A stretch of DNA of 64,000 nucleotides. Source: Dolomedes plantarius (taxonomy: Eukaryota; Arthropoda; Arachnida; Araneae; Dolomedidae). The DNA lies in contig OU015493.1 of assembly GCA_907164885.2 (NCBI GenBank), forward strand, positions 219,562,279-219,626,278, written 5' to 3'. Positions within the stretch are counted from its first letter, which is position 1; the number at the start of each line of letters is the position of its first letter. The position numbers and the translations under genes are program-made. The notes under the pieces were generated by a model. The model did not search any database. It was not told the DNA's origin and worked only from the letters and a program-made list of their open reading frames with translations. Of the stretch, positions 23,175 through 34,448 are shown piece by piece.

Positions 23175-24240
23175 TCAAGAACCAAAACATTATGACCACC
23201 TGTAAAAAACGAGTTGGCCCACCTTTGGCGCGCAACACAGCTTCAACCCGCCTTGGCATGGATGCCACAAGTCCTTGGTAGATGGCCGGAGACCGATTGT
23301 ACCAGATGTTTAAGCAACGGTCACGCAAATCCGAGATATTGCGAATTGGTGGTCTTTGAACTCTGAGCTGCCGTCCCATGACATCCCAAATGTGTTCTAT
23401 CGGATTGAGATCCGGTGAGTTAGGCGGCCAGAACATTAACTGGAATTCAGCATCATGTTCCTGGAACCACTCCAACACAATTTTAGCCTTGTGACACGGG
23501 GCGTTGTCCTGTTGGAACATTCCATTTCCAGCTGGAAAAACAGAGGCCATGTAAGGGTGCAACTGGTCCGCAATGATGTTCAGATACCCTGTAGCATTCA
23601 TGGTCTTCTCTACCACAACCACGGGTCCCAGAGACGCCCAAGAGAACGTCTCCCAAAGCATAATACCGCCACCACCGGCCTGTGTATGACCTACTGTACA
23701 TTGAGGGAGCAACAGTTCGCCTGGAAGACGGCGTATCCTGACATGGCCATCGGCGTGATGAATGACAAACCGTGATTCATCTGACCAGACAACTCTCTCC
23801 CACTGATCCATGGACCAGTCGCGATGTTCCCGGGCCCAGCGCAGGCGCAGTTGGTGATGACGCTTGGTCAGCAAAGTAACGCGAGTGGGACGTTTTCTGC
23901 GTAGCCCCATATCCAACAGTGTCCGCTGAACAGTGTGCTGCGATAGTATTCTACTTGGCCCTGCATTGTATTGGGCTGTCAGCTGAACCACTGTCTGGCT
24001 CCGGTTTTGCTTCACCATGCGAGACAGTCTCCGACGACCTTTTTCTTTGATTGCGTGTGGACGTCCAACACCATTCGTCTACTGCTGGTTTCACCGTCAT
24101 TCATCCACTTTGCATAAGTACTAACAACTGTAGGTCGCGAACAACCCACGAGTCGTGCAGTTTCGGAAATACGTGTTCCGAGCCTTCGAGCCATTACAAT
24201 CTGCCTTCTATCAAAGTCGCTTAGATCCGCAGCCTTTCCC
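23172..24240 (-). pseudogene. Tc1-C transposase, one frame break
   Basis: The N-terminal helix-turn-helix half starts [20 protein letters not shown] at about 24241 and runs in one frame to near 24050. The second half (from about 24030) is in another frame and carries WSDESRF, MFQQDNAPCH and NSPDLNPIEHIW, the DDE triad, with 36 residues between the second Asp and the Glu. The reading frame has no stop of its own inside the element: it continues through the left terminal repeat into the TA microsatellite. A single frame break near 24030-24060 makes it a pseudogene. Confidence 0.87.
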
Positions 24241-24389
24241 ATCACACACAGAATTAAGTGAAAGAATGATTCTTCAGACTCTCCAGCAGCAGTTAAATAC
24301 CACTTCCACCTGATCACGCGCCTTCCACGTCATCCAGGCGAATTCATTGCAAAATGTATGGGTGGTCATAATGTTTTGGCTCTTGAGTG
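23172..24389 (-). mobile_element. Tc1-like transposon C, both ends present
   Basis: Terminal inverted repeats begin CACTCAAGAACCAAAACAT on the left; the right end gives the same with one mismatch, for about 30 bp. TA dinucleotides flank both sides. The left end abuts a (TA)n tract. Length 1218 bp. Confidence 0.92.
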
Positions 24390-24403
24390 TATATACAAGC
24401 TTT

Positions 24404-24445
24404 CTGTGGTCAGAATTGTCACTGGATCGGCAAATATCCAAGTAA
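24404..24445 (+). repeat. Short direct repeat right of Tc1-C
   Basis: Partner of 23057-23116. Confidence 0.45.
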
Positions 24446-24805
24446 CTCGTTGCCTTATATAGTCAGTAACCTCTACTCTTAAAACTTCTGAGCTGTCAAT
24501 TTTCTCACGGGACGTTTTTAGCTCGGAGCTCTCCTGGAGGTCCACATAAAAATGAGGAAAAGTTTAAAAGGTGTTAGTAAAATTAGTTATTTATCAGAGA
24601 AATTAGGTTAAGGAACGAGTTCAAGCGAGGGAACGAGAAGGACTCTTTAAGCATAGCATACAGAAGGTCACTCGCACTTAATGGAAGCGATTTTAAATTT
24701 ATTTTTCTCGCTTGCATTTTGAGATAAAAATTTGGCAACTTCGTAATAACTGTATACTACCGTTTTGTTTGGATTGGAATGTAAAATGAAAGATTTATTT
24801 TGAAA

Positions 24806-25760
24806 ATGGCTCCTAAAATTGACAGATGGTTCGAAGGTTACGCGACCGCGCTTTCCGAGGAGAAATACTCGTATCGACACATTATGAACCGGTGTAAAAA
24901 TCGTGGCTATCACGTTTTAAAAAAAGGTATTTATAATATATTAAATTTGAAAGGGAAAAAAAAGTCTAACTGAATTTAAAAATGAAAACTGTGAAGACCT
25001 CATCCTAAGACTGTTCGAACTCAGGTAGTTTCTGATCATAAAAGAAAATCCGCCGGGTAAAATTAGATCCATTGCATCGAAAGTACGAATGTCTTCTGGC
25101 ACTGTAAAGATTTGAAGTTAAAAGACATGTTTAAACTTAAAGTTTAGATGCTTAAAAATGGAAATTTGTGGTAACACTCGATAAGGCATGGGTGTATTTA
25201 AGTGAGTGTAATTTTAAAAGAAAATTTCTTTCTATTGCGCAACTGACAGGAATGACAGTACGATATGGCTACGTCAGTGTACAGAAAAGTTCCCAAAGGG
25301 ATTCATAATAGCTGCAGGATTGTGTTACAACGAGAAATTAAAAATCGAAAAAGTCTCAAGTAAAGCCAAAATTAATTCACTCTACTACCGGCAGAATATT
25401 TTAGAACCCATTTTTGAAGAAGAAATTCCAGCCTTATATGGAAAGGACATTGATAAAATAAAGCTTCTTATGGACAAAGCCTCTAGTCACGCGTTTAAAT
25501 GAACTGCCGCTTATTTAGCAAAAAAGAATCAGAAACGGGAATAAAGGATATCCCATTTAATGAAATACCTGTCGCTTCTCCCATATACTTTTGCGCTTTC
25601 GGTTTATTAAAACGAGCCTTAGTAAAACGGCATCCGCGAACACCGAACGGGCTTTGGAAAACGGTCCAAGAAAAATGGGGTAAAATTGACATGACAGTAC
25701 TAAGTAAAAGTTTACTTTCGCGGAAAATCCGAGCTAGAGCTATTGTGCTATCAGATAGAA
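24806..25760 (+). pseudogene. Decayed mariner-type transposase
   Basis: Starts MAPKIDRWFEGYATALSEEK (helix-turn-helix region, ending YNILNLKGKKK), then passes through several stops and frame shifts. Recognisable again from about 25270: GLCYNEKLKIEK, LLMDKASSH (second catalytic Asp), then in another frame GIKDIPFNEIPVASP, FCAFGLLKRAL and NGLWKTVQEKWGKID. Where relatives have Asp before FCAFG this copy has Tyr. This FCAFGLLK pattern is one I recall from a mariner-related group in arthropods. Terminal repeats were not found. Confidence 0.65.
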
Positions 25761-26244
25761 ACAAATCGCTGCCAAAAATACAGCATTTATACATAAATCT
25801 CAACTATCGAAATCGTTTCCATAAAGTGCGTACGATGTTCTGTATATACGTGTATATACGTGTATATATATTGGAGAACCTGTTGTACCTCGGATCTATT
25901 TTAATTTCTTTTTCATCCACGTGGTCTATAAAAAATAAACGTCTTGTTACTTCCGAATGTAAGTATTTACCTGTCATTTTTAATGTGAATTATTTTCATG
26001 TCTTAAGACAATTTAGACTGTTTGGTTTTCATTTTTGTTACTTGATCAAAAGCATAAATTTACCCTAACCCAAGACAAATTGAGGTCCATTCGACTTGAT
26101 CATAATGCGAGAAGATTACGTCGTCACGGACGGTGAATCCATGCGACAAGTGTGAAACTGAAGACCCTTATCGGTGCAAACACCACCGAAACACCACCAG
26201 TAAACACCACCTATAAATATAAAAAGGAAACATCGGCTAAAAGC

Positions 26245-26484
26245 TGTAGCTCTCGACTAGCTTGCCGCTTCTCAAAATGATGTCCTTTATTGCGTATTTC
26301 ACGTATTCATTCACACTTGCCGTATACATAAAACGGGTTTATTCACATTCACGAAACAGAATACGCACCATTGAAACAATACACAGCAGGGCAAGTTCTC
26401 TATCTGAGCGCTGTGCTCGTCGATCTGGAAACTCGGTCGCTCGATCATGAGTAACCATGGTTATGTTAGCGTTTCGAGGTAGCA
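26245..26484 (-). repeat. Putative BEL LTR remnant
   Basis: TGTAGC ... AGCA bounds on the + strand, next to BEL integrase sequence in the right position for a 3' LTR on the minus strand. The partner LTR is not in the window, so the ends are a guess. Confidence 0.4.
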
Positions 26485-26504
26485 TCTATTTGGGGATCCG
26501 TGAA

Positions 26505-26825
26505 CTCCTACCCGCCCTGGTCAACCTCCAGTGGCATGACCAGCCGTACAGGTCTAGTCATTTCCTTTTTATCGACACGCAGCACACATGATCGAATTTC
26601 TCCATCACGACATTTGATTGGTCTTTCGACACGGGCCTTTTCCACGCATCCTCCTGTAAGATCGCCTATAAGGTGTATCGTGTGAATATTGCGCAGTCGA
26701 TGGCGGGTGCGCCATTGTAACACATATTCTTCGAACCACCTTTTCCGAAACGTTTCCGGTAAATCCTGTCGTTGTTTATAAAGTCGTACGAGCTTTATAT
26801 TTCTAGACTCTGGATCTGAAGGCAC
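26505..26825 (-). pseudogene. BEL/Pao integrase C-terminal fragment
   Basis: Minus-strand frame with FRKRWFEEYVLQWRTRHRLR, IHLIGDLTGGCVEKARVERP and MTRPVRLVMPLEV. This follows the layout of the BEL integrase C-terminus seen in the intact element (FRKEYLSQLV ... PIQRVFPLEV) but is diverged. No catalytic core remains. Confidence 0.6.
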
Positions 26826-26829
26826 TGTC

Positions 26830-27148
26830 GTTCTTTTTTTTACGAAAATGAGCTGGAGTCGACGCTTTGGTACAGCTTTTGCAGACGCACCGCCCTGCCA
26901 AGTTTGGCGATTTTGTGTATGGCGTGGTAACTGTGCGATTTTAGCGAAATATTTTTTTGGTTGCCAAGTTGAGGCGATTTACGCGCCAACGTCGTGGCTC
27001 CAGTAATTTCGTGACGTTTTTAACATGTGATTATTTCATGACGGATGTATCACGTTATTTATTTTGACCAATTATGGGTATTTAATCGTTTTTTGTTGTT
27101 GCTTGGATTAGTTTGAAAGTTTTTTGACTGTGAATTGTTACGAGATTT
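26830..27148. other. Intron sequence, nothing recognised
   Basis: Moderate GC with TTTT-rich patches; no repeats or coding signal seen. Confidence 0.4.
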
Positions 27149-27151
27149 ATG

Positions 27152-27322
27152 ATGGCGTCCATTTTGAGTGCGAAGGATGTTGTTAGTAAATACCAGGCGA
27201 AGGTTTTGGGTAATGTTAGATGGCGTTATTTTTGTGATAGATATGCGGAAGGGGTGGCAAATGAGTCACTTGTACATGGGTTTATTCATTCTGATCAAAT
27301 GATAATTTTCGAATTCTTGTAG
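27152..27322 (+). other. Small ORF (57 codons), coding status unknown
   Basis: MASILSAKDVVSKYQAKVLG at the start; a second ATG lies three bases upstream. Composition looks protein-like (charged and aromatic residues, no low complexity), but no family was recognised and no promoter or splice context supports it. It may be a leftover of an element. Confidence 0.25.
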
Positions 27323-27521
27323 AATTTGAAGTTTATAAAGCTTGATAAATTTTGCGTGAAATGTGATTTAAAAATGAAATTAAGAAAAGAATAATGTTTC
27401 TGATGGGTATGTTTGGGTGTGCAGAAATAAAATCGATGGGAAGGAATGTGGTGCGCAGAGAAGCTTACGGTTTGGGTCTTGGTTTTTGTGTAGCAAATTG
27501 ACAATTATATATGCATATGTA

Positions 27522-28933
27522 CACTCATGGACAAAAAAATTAGCGCACTAAGAAATAATTGCGGGATCGTAACGGAACTTGCAATGAAGGTACATGTCGG
27601 GGAGATATGCAAATGATTAGAAATTCAGCGTGATTGCGCATTACGTATAGCCGGTAGAGGGCGTTGAACATCGTACTCTGTGGAGTATAAAACAGGTAAC
27701 CAAAGCTTGTTTGAGTGTGCTGAATCATTTACAAAGGAAGAGCTGAGATAGACATGCCATTACGCCGTGTTCGAAGACAATATAAGCAGTTGTCGCAATT
27801 TGAGAGGGGGAGAATCGTCGGGATGATGGAACCTGGGTGGTCAGCTAGGCGAGTAGCTCGTCAATTAGGCCGCTCTGATTGTGTTGTGAGGAGGTGTTGG
27901 GACCAGTGGACTCGAGAGATGTCATGTACACGAAGACCAGGCTCAGGACGCCCTCGACAGACCAGTCGTCGAGAAGATCGCCACATCGTAAGTAATGCAC
28001 GCGTAGAGCCAACTGCTTCATCGGCCGCCATCCAGGCACAGGTAGCACCTTCACTAGGGGCCTCTGTGTCTTCTCGAACCATACGAAGGCGCCTGCTGAA
28101 GGACAGTTGGTATCGCGGCGCCCATTGCGTGTGCTGCCCTTGACGCCCACCCATCGACGCCTCCGTTTGGAGTTTTGCCGCGCACGAGGAAACTGGTCTG
28201 CAGCGGAATGGAACCAGGTCGTCTTTAGCGACGAATCCAGATTCAATCTCGGCAGTGATGACAATCGTGTTCGTGTGTGGAGAGCCCGTTGTGAACTCTT
28301 CAATCCTGCCTTTGCTGTACAGCGACACATCGCACCCACAGCTGGTGTGATGGTATGGGGTGCCATTGCCTACAATACACGGTCACCCCTAGTATTGTTC
28401 TGTGGCACCATGACAGCCCAGCGGTATGTTCATGAAATCCTGCAACCACATGTGTTGTCACTCATGCAACGGCTCCCAGAAGCCATTTTTCAACAAGACA
28501 ATGCTCGGCCTCATACGGCAAGGGTGTCACAAGACTGTCTCCGCACTGTTACTACCCTTCCTTGGCCTGCCCGATCCCCAGATTTGTCTCCAATCGAGCA
28601 TATCTGGGATCATTTGGGACGACGAGTTGGGCATCCCACGAGTTTGAACGAACTAGAGGCAAGGTTACAGCAAATATGGAACGAAAAGTCTCAAGACATC
28701 ATACAGAACTTGTATGACTCAATGCCCGATCGTATCGCATCGTGCATTCGCGCTAGAGGGGGTCCAATGGAGTATTAACTCCTCCGTTCTTTTGCCTTTT
28801 TCTCTGAAATAAATTATCCTTTTTCTTTGATTTTCTTATCATTTACTTATATCAAAGTAGTCATTACGTATGTAAAATTTCGTTTAATTTTGACGACTCC
28901 TTCTTGGTGCGCTAATTTTTTTGTCCATGAGTG
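27522..28933 (+). mobile_element. Tc1-like transposon B, complete ends
   Basis: The 27-bp terminal repeats, starting CACTCATGGACAAAAAAATT, are perfect inverted copies. TA flanks both sides (27520-27521 and 28934-28935). The right end abuts a (TA)n tract. Length 1412 bp. Confidence 0.95.
27754..28778 (+). pseudogene. Tc1-B transposase, single frameshift
   Basis: The N-terminal half, MPLRRVRRQYKQLSQFERGR, contains the paired helix-turn-helix domain and the GRPRQTSRRED linker. A one-base loss near 28095-28105 shifts the frame. The second half runs to a normal C-terminus at 28778 and has FSDESRF, FQQDNARPH and SPDLSPIEHIWD. Only 32 residues separate the second Asp from the Glu, two fewer than the usual 34. 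One base is all that separates this copy from an open frame, so the element is fairly young. Confidence 0.92.
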
Positions 28934-28934
28934 T

Positions 28935-28935
<1 letters not shown>

Positions 28936-28976
<41 letters not shown>

Positions 28977-28999
28977 ATATATATGTATATGTATGTGTG

Positions 29000-29092
<93 letters not shown>

Positions 29093-29100
29093 GGATAGAT
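28936..29100. repeat. (TA)n / (TG)n microsatellite
   Basis: TA repeat with TGTGTGTG and a final GATAGATA. Confidence 0.95.
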
Positions 29101-29144
29101 AGATAGAAGGATAGAGACAGAGAAACATGCAAAAATATATATAG

Positions 29145-29335
29145 AAACTATTGCCGCAAAAGTCGAATAACCAATGCCGAAAAAGTGTAACAATTTCCCG
29201 GCAGATTCTATAAGAAATGTGTGTACATCAGGAGCTTATTTCTTATGACTTTTCTGCACAAAGTCTGAGGCCCCCAATCCCGCCCACCCTTATTGGGCAT
29301 TTATTTATATAGGTACTGGACAGTTTATTAGACCA
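29145..29335. repeat. Dispersed repeat, copy 2 (LTR-like)
   Basis: Matches 12770-12955 in order and orientation. It sits immediately beyond the BEL integrase fragment at 29363-29680, where a 3' LTR of a minus-strand element would be. Confidence 0.65.
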
Positions 29336-29362
29336 ATTTTTCGTCAGGTTGGCGCCAATTTG

Positions 29363-29680
29363 TCACCAAGGGCGGTGCGTCTGAGAAAGCTGTTCCGAGG
29401 CTTCTTCGGTTTCATCATTTCCTTCTTGGCCTGCTTTTAAGGGCGGCTTCCACTGCCTTAAGAAAGACTTCCTTCGTCTAAAAATGCACGACCAAAGGAT
29501 TTCCGAAGGCATCGTTTCGTTAAACCTATTAACCGTTCCCACCCATCGACCCGTGGCACGGTCCATTTTATGCCCTTATAAAACTGTCGTCGATGATAGT
29601 GCGTTCCATAAAAGGATCGATTCTTTGTCGGTGGCCCATTATCGGTATAACCGGACACCTCGTCCGCCTGCGAACCTTCG
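29363..29680 (-). pseudogene. BEL/Pao integrase fragment
   Basis: Minus-strand frame with SFYGTHYHRRQFYKGIKWTV, GWERLIGLTKRCLRKSFGRA and FLDEGSLS. The WERLIGLTKRCLRKSFGRAFL part corresponds to the BEL integrase block around the catalytic Glu, with Gly-Trp-Glu retained. It is cut by a TA repeat on one side (about 29690) and runs into the LTR-like repeat on the other. Confidence 0.6.
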
Positions 29681-29739
29681 TAATATATATAGTATATATA
29701 TATGTATATGTATATATATATATATGTATATGTATGACA

Positions 29740-30666
29740 TCGGAAATTTGTCTGGTGTGTCAGATCCGAGACGAGTTCGAGATTATGATTTCTCAGAAGC
29801 ATCCTACCCCGGTATTCTTCATAAAGGACCGACATTCCTCTCCCGTTAAATACACCTTCATATCGGCAACTTGAATTTTCGGCATTAAGCAGCCGCATTG
29901 AAAAAGCCACCTTTAAAGAAATTCTTCGGCTTCTCACGAACGAAGTGGCTACGAAATCGAGAGCCCTTCGAACGAGTCCTTACCACTTATAGATTGGGCA
30001 AGAAGGACCATAACTTATGAACTACCCGGCATTTAGATTCACTTTGCCAAGTGAAATCCTCCTTTCTGTAAGTGGTACAAAAATAAGGACGATTTTCCAA
30101 AATTTAAAATCGTACTACGATTTATCGACATTGAATAAGTCTGGAATACACTCACGCAATAAATTAACAGCTTCTACATCTCGGTAGGAATCCACAAACC
30201 ACACGCTCCACACAGGTCACAAAGCGTGTCGTCTCGTTCCAAATTCGCCCTATCATTCCAAACAATTGTTCATTTCTCCGAGCTAGATGTCGCACCAAAG
30301 TCACGATTTCGTAACCGATATGTTTATGAAGGTCCGACTCATTTACGAGTGACGTTCGTTTTGTATCAAAACGATCGCAAAAGAAAACAAAATAAAAACA
30401 TCAAAATTTTTACTTTTAGACCACGAGATTTAATAGATGAGTTAGCCCGAATCAAAGAGGAATTTTAAACTAGGTAAAGTAAGGAACTCTGGCAGCACAT
30501 GACACGTACTACTTACAAAATAAACTAAACCGATAGAGCGAGCGACGGCCTAGGACCCAGATACATCCGGTCGAACGTACAAAAGATTCCCAAATCTATC
30601 AGTGTGACTGTGTGTCGAAACTAATGGCTAAAAGAAGAAGGAAATGTCAGTGTGACGCTTTTGCAG
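29740..30666. other. Intron sequence before the third host exon
   Basis: About 900 bp of mixed composition after a short TA tract; no repeat partner or coding signal recognised. It ends in the acceptor gacgcttttgcag. Confidence 0.5.
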
Positions 30667-30846
30667 GCTTCGTGGTGCAGCACCGCTGGGAGGCGGGCGA
30701 GTGGCAGGAGGCGGAGGTGTCCGACACGGAGTACGCCCTGCACGACCTCCGCTGCGGGTCACGGTACCAGCTCTACGTGTCCGCCTTCAACGGCGTGGGA
30801 AGGGGCGCGCCCAGCGACCAAGTGCGGGCCAAGACTGACGGAAGGG
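30667..30846 (+). CDS. Dscam: Dscam-family exon: rest of second FNIII domain
   Basis: A 180-nt exon, phase 1 to phase 1, very GC-rich, donor gtgagt. It completes the FNIII domain begun at 22849: GFVVQHRWEAGEW, then LHDLRCGSRYQLYVSAFNGV with the Tyr-corner, ending in RAKTDGR. The LRCG.RYQLY and PSDQVRAKTDG strings match the Dscam FNIII repeat that stands just before the last FNIII domain. Only 83 bp of intron follow it, in contrast with 7.7 kb before it. Confidence 0.92.
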
Positions 30847-30929
30847 GTGAGTACCGAATCAATTTTTGTACCGATGTGTTTTGTGTATGTCTATGTCGAT
30901 GTGTGTGTGTTGACTCATTGCCATGGCAG

Positions 30930-31217
30930 CCCCGGTGGCCCCCGACAAGCAGTCTCTGGTGCAGGCCAACGGGACGTGTGCCTCCGTGCATCTGGGCTCC
31001 TGGGCGGACGGCGGATGCCCCATCGAGGCCTTCTCCGTCCGCTTCCGGCCCCAGCGCCAGCAGCAGTGGGCCGCGGCCCCCGTCGCCGGGCCCCTCCTCG
31101 TCCTCGAAGACCTGGCCCCCGCCACCTGGTACCGCCTGCAGGTCACCGCCCGCAACCAGGCCGGGTCCACCGACGCGGAGTACACCTTCGTCACCAGCCC
31201 CTTTCACTACGTGCCCG
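30930..31217 (+). CDS. Dscam: Dscam-family exon: last FNIII domain
   Basis: A 288-nt exon, phase 1 to phase 1, holding a whole FNIII domain: APVAPDKQSLVQANGT, then WADGGCPIEAFSVRFRPQ and LAPATWYRLQVTARNQAG, ending STDAEYTFVTSPFHYVPG. The GGCPI and ATWY...AGSTDAEY signatures are highly characteristic of the membrane-proximal FNIII domain of Dscam proteins. Acceptor catggcag, donor gtacgt; a CT-rich run follows the donor. The NGT gives a possible N-glycosylation site. Confidence 0.95.
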
Positions 31218-31293
31218 GTACGTCTCTCTCTCTCTCGCTCTCTCTCCGTCTGTACGTCTCGCCGACCTATTGAACCGAAGTGACTGTTCGCAG

Positions 31294-31443
31294 ATGACCT
31301 CCCAGAAGACGTCCCGCCCCTGTACCTGGACGTGAACATCCTGGTGCCCGCGGCCGTCTCCTTCGCCGTGGTTGTGGCCCTGGTGGCCCTGGTCTGCGTC
31401 ATCGTGCACAAGAGGCCCCGACACCCCGACACCAGCCAGACAG
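31294..31443 (+). CDS. Dscam: Dscam-family exon: transmembrane helix
   Basis: A 150-nt exon, phase 1 to phase 1. It encodes a short acidic juxtamembrane part (DDLPEDVPPLYLDVN), a 22-residue hydrophobic stretch (ILVPAAVSFAVVVALVALVC plus two residues) and a basic stop-transfer sequence (HKRPRHPDTSQT). This orients the protein as type I with the FNIII domains outside. The intron before it is 76 bp and the one after it 76 bp. Confidence 0.95.
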
Positions 31444-31516
31444 GTGCGTCCCTTCCACTTCAACTGTCCCATTGCTGCCACGTCGGAACCTCAATAACGA
31501 ATCCATCTTTTTGTTT

Positions 31517-31522
31517 TAGCAG
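31517..31522 (+). promoter_or_regulatory. NAGNAG tandem splice acceptor
   Basis: The intron ends TTTTAGCAG. Use of the first AG gives an extra CAG; use of the second removes one alanine directly after the transmembrane exon. Both keep the frame. Confidence 0.7.
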
Positions 31523-31668
31523 GATCGGAGCAGCACTACGGCCGCAAAGGGGCCGAGTCGGTGCCCCTCTCCGAGAAGAGCTCGCTGAAGAAGGCCCTCT
31601 CTGACCCCCATTACCCCACCCCCTACGCCACTACGCGCATCAGTGCGGAGGAAGCCGCGGCCAGGCAG
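31520..31668 (+). CDS. Dscam: Dscam-family exon: cytoplasmic tail part 1
   Basis: A 149-nt exon, phase 1 to phase 0, donor gtaagc. It encodes AGSEQHYGRKGAESVPLSEK, then SSLKKALSDPHYPTPYATTR and ISAEEAAARQ. Tyrosines in HYPTPYATT may serve SH2 or PTB contacts, as suggested for Dscam tails. The acceptor is tandem (TAGCAG), so a variant starting at 31523 lacks one Ala. Confidence 0.9.
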
Positions 31669-31837
31669 GTAAGCATCAATTTCTTATTTTTCTCCTCGAA
31701 CGGGTCCTTAAATAATGCCCCAGGGTGAGACCAGCGACTCATTTTGAGCCGTATCTATGAGGCATTTTCGACGTGGGGTGACACGTTTAAGTCGACAGGA
31801 TTCACCTGCGACGTTTCTCTACGGCGATGTATTCATA

Positions 31838-32653
<816 letters not shown>

Positions 32654-34448
32654 GAATATCCCCCCCGTCCGAGAAGAGGTTGATAAACAATGCTTGCATT
32701 GGAGGGCAGACTCGCCCAGCTGAATGAGGAAAATGGGCGTAGCCCACAAATTTGGAAAAAAATTTGAAAAAGAACATATGTGTTAAGTTAATTTAGTATG
32801 ATGATCACATGACCAGACATTGCACATTTCAATATTGAATGCAGACAAATGCACTAATGATTTACTAATTTATGAACACAATAAAAGAAAAAAAATTATA
32901 GCATTATTGATCAATTATAGAAAATTGTAAATTATGTAAATTTCTTCTTATATTGTTGCTTTGAAAAAAATTAGATTTAAAAATGCATTTATCATCAACT
33001 GAAAACAATGTTGAACAGGGCGACGCCTCCCCACACAACAAAATCTCAGAAGATAACAAATGAAACCTTTCTTAAAATTTACAAAATTACCAAAAATTAT
33101 CTTCAAATATACACTGAAATTTCAATTTTAACCTCGAGTCGACTCATACAGATAATAAAATTGAGCAATAAGAGTAGTAAAGAAAACAAAAAAATCAAAC
33201 AAAATAAAAAAATTATTTGAAGTTGAACTTGACACAGTTCAAAATGTAACCTGTTTAACATTCCTCTGCAAAAATCACTACCATGGAGTGAGTCCCCCCA
33301 AAAATGACAGGAATTTCTGTCCATCATAACCTGTTCGTACATTGTTCGTCTGTCCATTTTTATTAAAGAAAGTTTCATCATTTTGGACAGTAGGTTACAG
33401 AAGAGAAATATTGCTTCAGGTTTATCAACCTCCTCAAGGAGTATTTTATCACAGTCTCTTATAATTGCTGTGTCCTTTGTTACAAATGTAATTACTCAAA
33501 ATTTTCACTTTTAACAAAAAAATATTTTGTATGACATTGAATAATAAAAATCACAGGTTTTAATAAAATCACATTTCTAATATATAAATTGTATATAAAA
33601 ATTACAGAACATTTATTATACCATAAAAAAAACTGAATCATTTCAACATTTTCAATATCAAATCCTTATTCATTATGTCTAGTTTCATATCTTTATATTT
33701 CTTATTATTCTCATTTCACTATTCCTTATAATTATTTTTATTCCAACAATATTTATTTATTCAAAAATTCTATCCAATATTTATTTCTATTCACTTTTCT
33801 TCTAATCTATTTTACTTGTTTTCAAAATTTTTTCACTTAATATTCAATGTATTCATTCTAGTCATTTGTATATATTTATAGATGGATGGAGCTCTCTTTT
33901 CTTTGTTTTAGGTACCCGTTTGTATGTGTGTAAACCAAACTCTTAGTATCAAACCCTTTCTTAGTCTTACCTCTAAGTAGTTTTGTTGTTGTGTTTATGT
34001 TTGTGTAACAAGTGGGTTTTCTTTCTCCCTATTGTACGGTGACTAATAAGGAGGAAAGAAAGGCCGTACTGTGAACCAACCGTTATTCTCCCAACATCAT
34101 ATGGCAGCCAGAAAAACAACATCCTGCCTAGTACAAAGATGGAGAAATAGGAAAAATGTGGAAATGTCATACCTGTGGAAGTATAATTTAGAATTGAGGG
34201 GACAAAGGAGTGGCCTTACCAAAGCCTGTTTTAGTCATTACTTAAACATATAGTTTTCATCACTTTAAGTGACTGAGTTGATGAATTAAAAACAAATAAC
34301 AAAATTTAAAAAAGATCTTAAACAGCTGGAATGACATCCAACGCGCTTGTAGAAGGGGTGATAGGAAAGGGTATTCGAGGGAGAGTAATTTTACTGAAAG
34401 GTAAAAGAAGTAGAAATGTCATAGTCGGTGTATAATTTTAAATTTAAA
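32654..34448 (-). other. Gypsy-A region between integrase and 3' LTR
   Basis: AT-rich, about 1.8 kb, without an open frame over 100 codons; no integrase core or envelope gene recognised. Confidence 0.6.

Noticed and set aside
24668..24913. 81-codon minus-strand ORF
   Set aside because: Lies over the N-terminal helix-turn-helix of the decayed mariner on the + strand; a shadow frame.
30652..31481. Several long overlapping frames on both strands over the GC-rich host exons
   Set aside because: High GC removes stop codons in all frames; only the spliced frame gives FNIII and transmembrane signatures.
32654..34448. An envelope gene in gypsy-A
   Set aside because: The region has the right position but no frame over 100 codons, signal peptide or membrane anchor.
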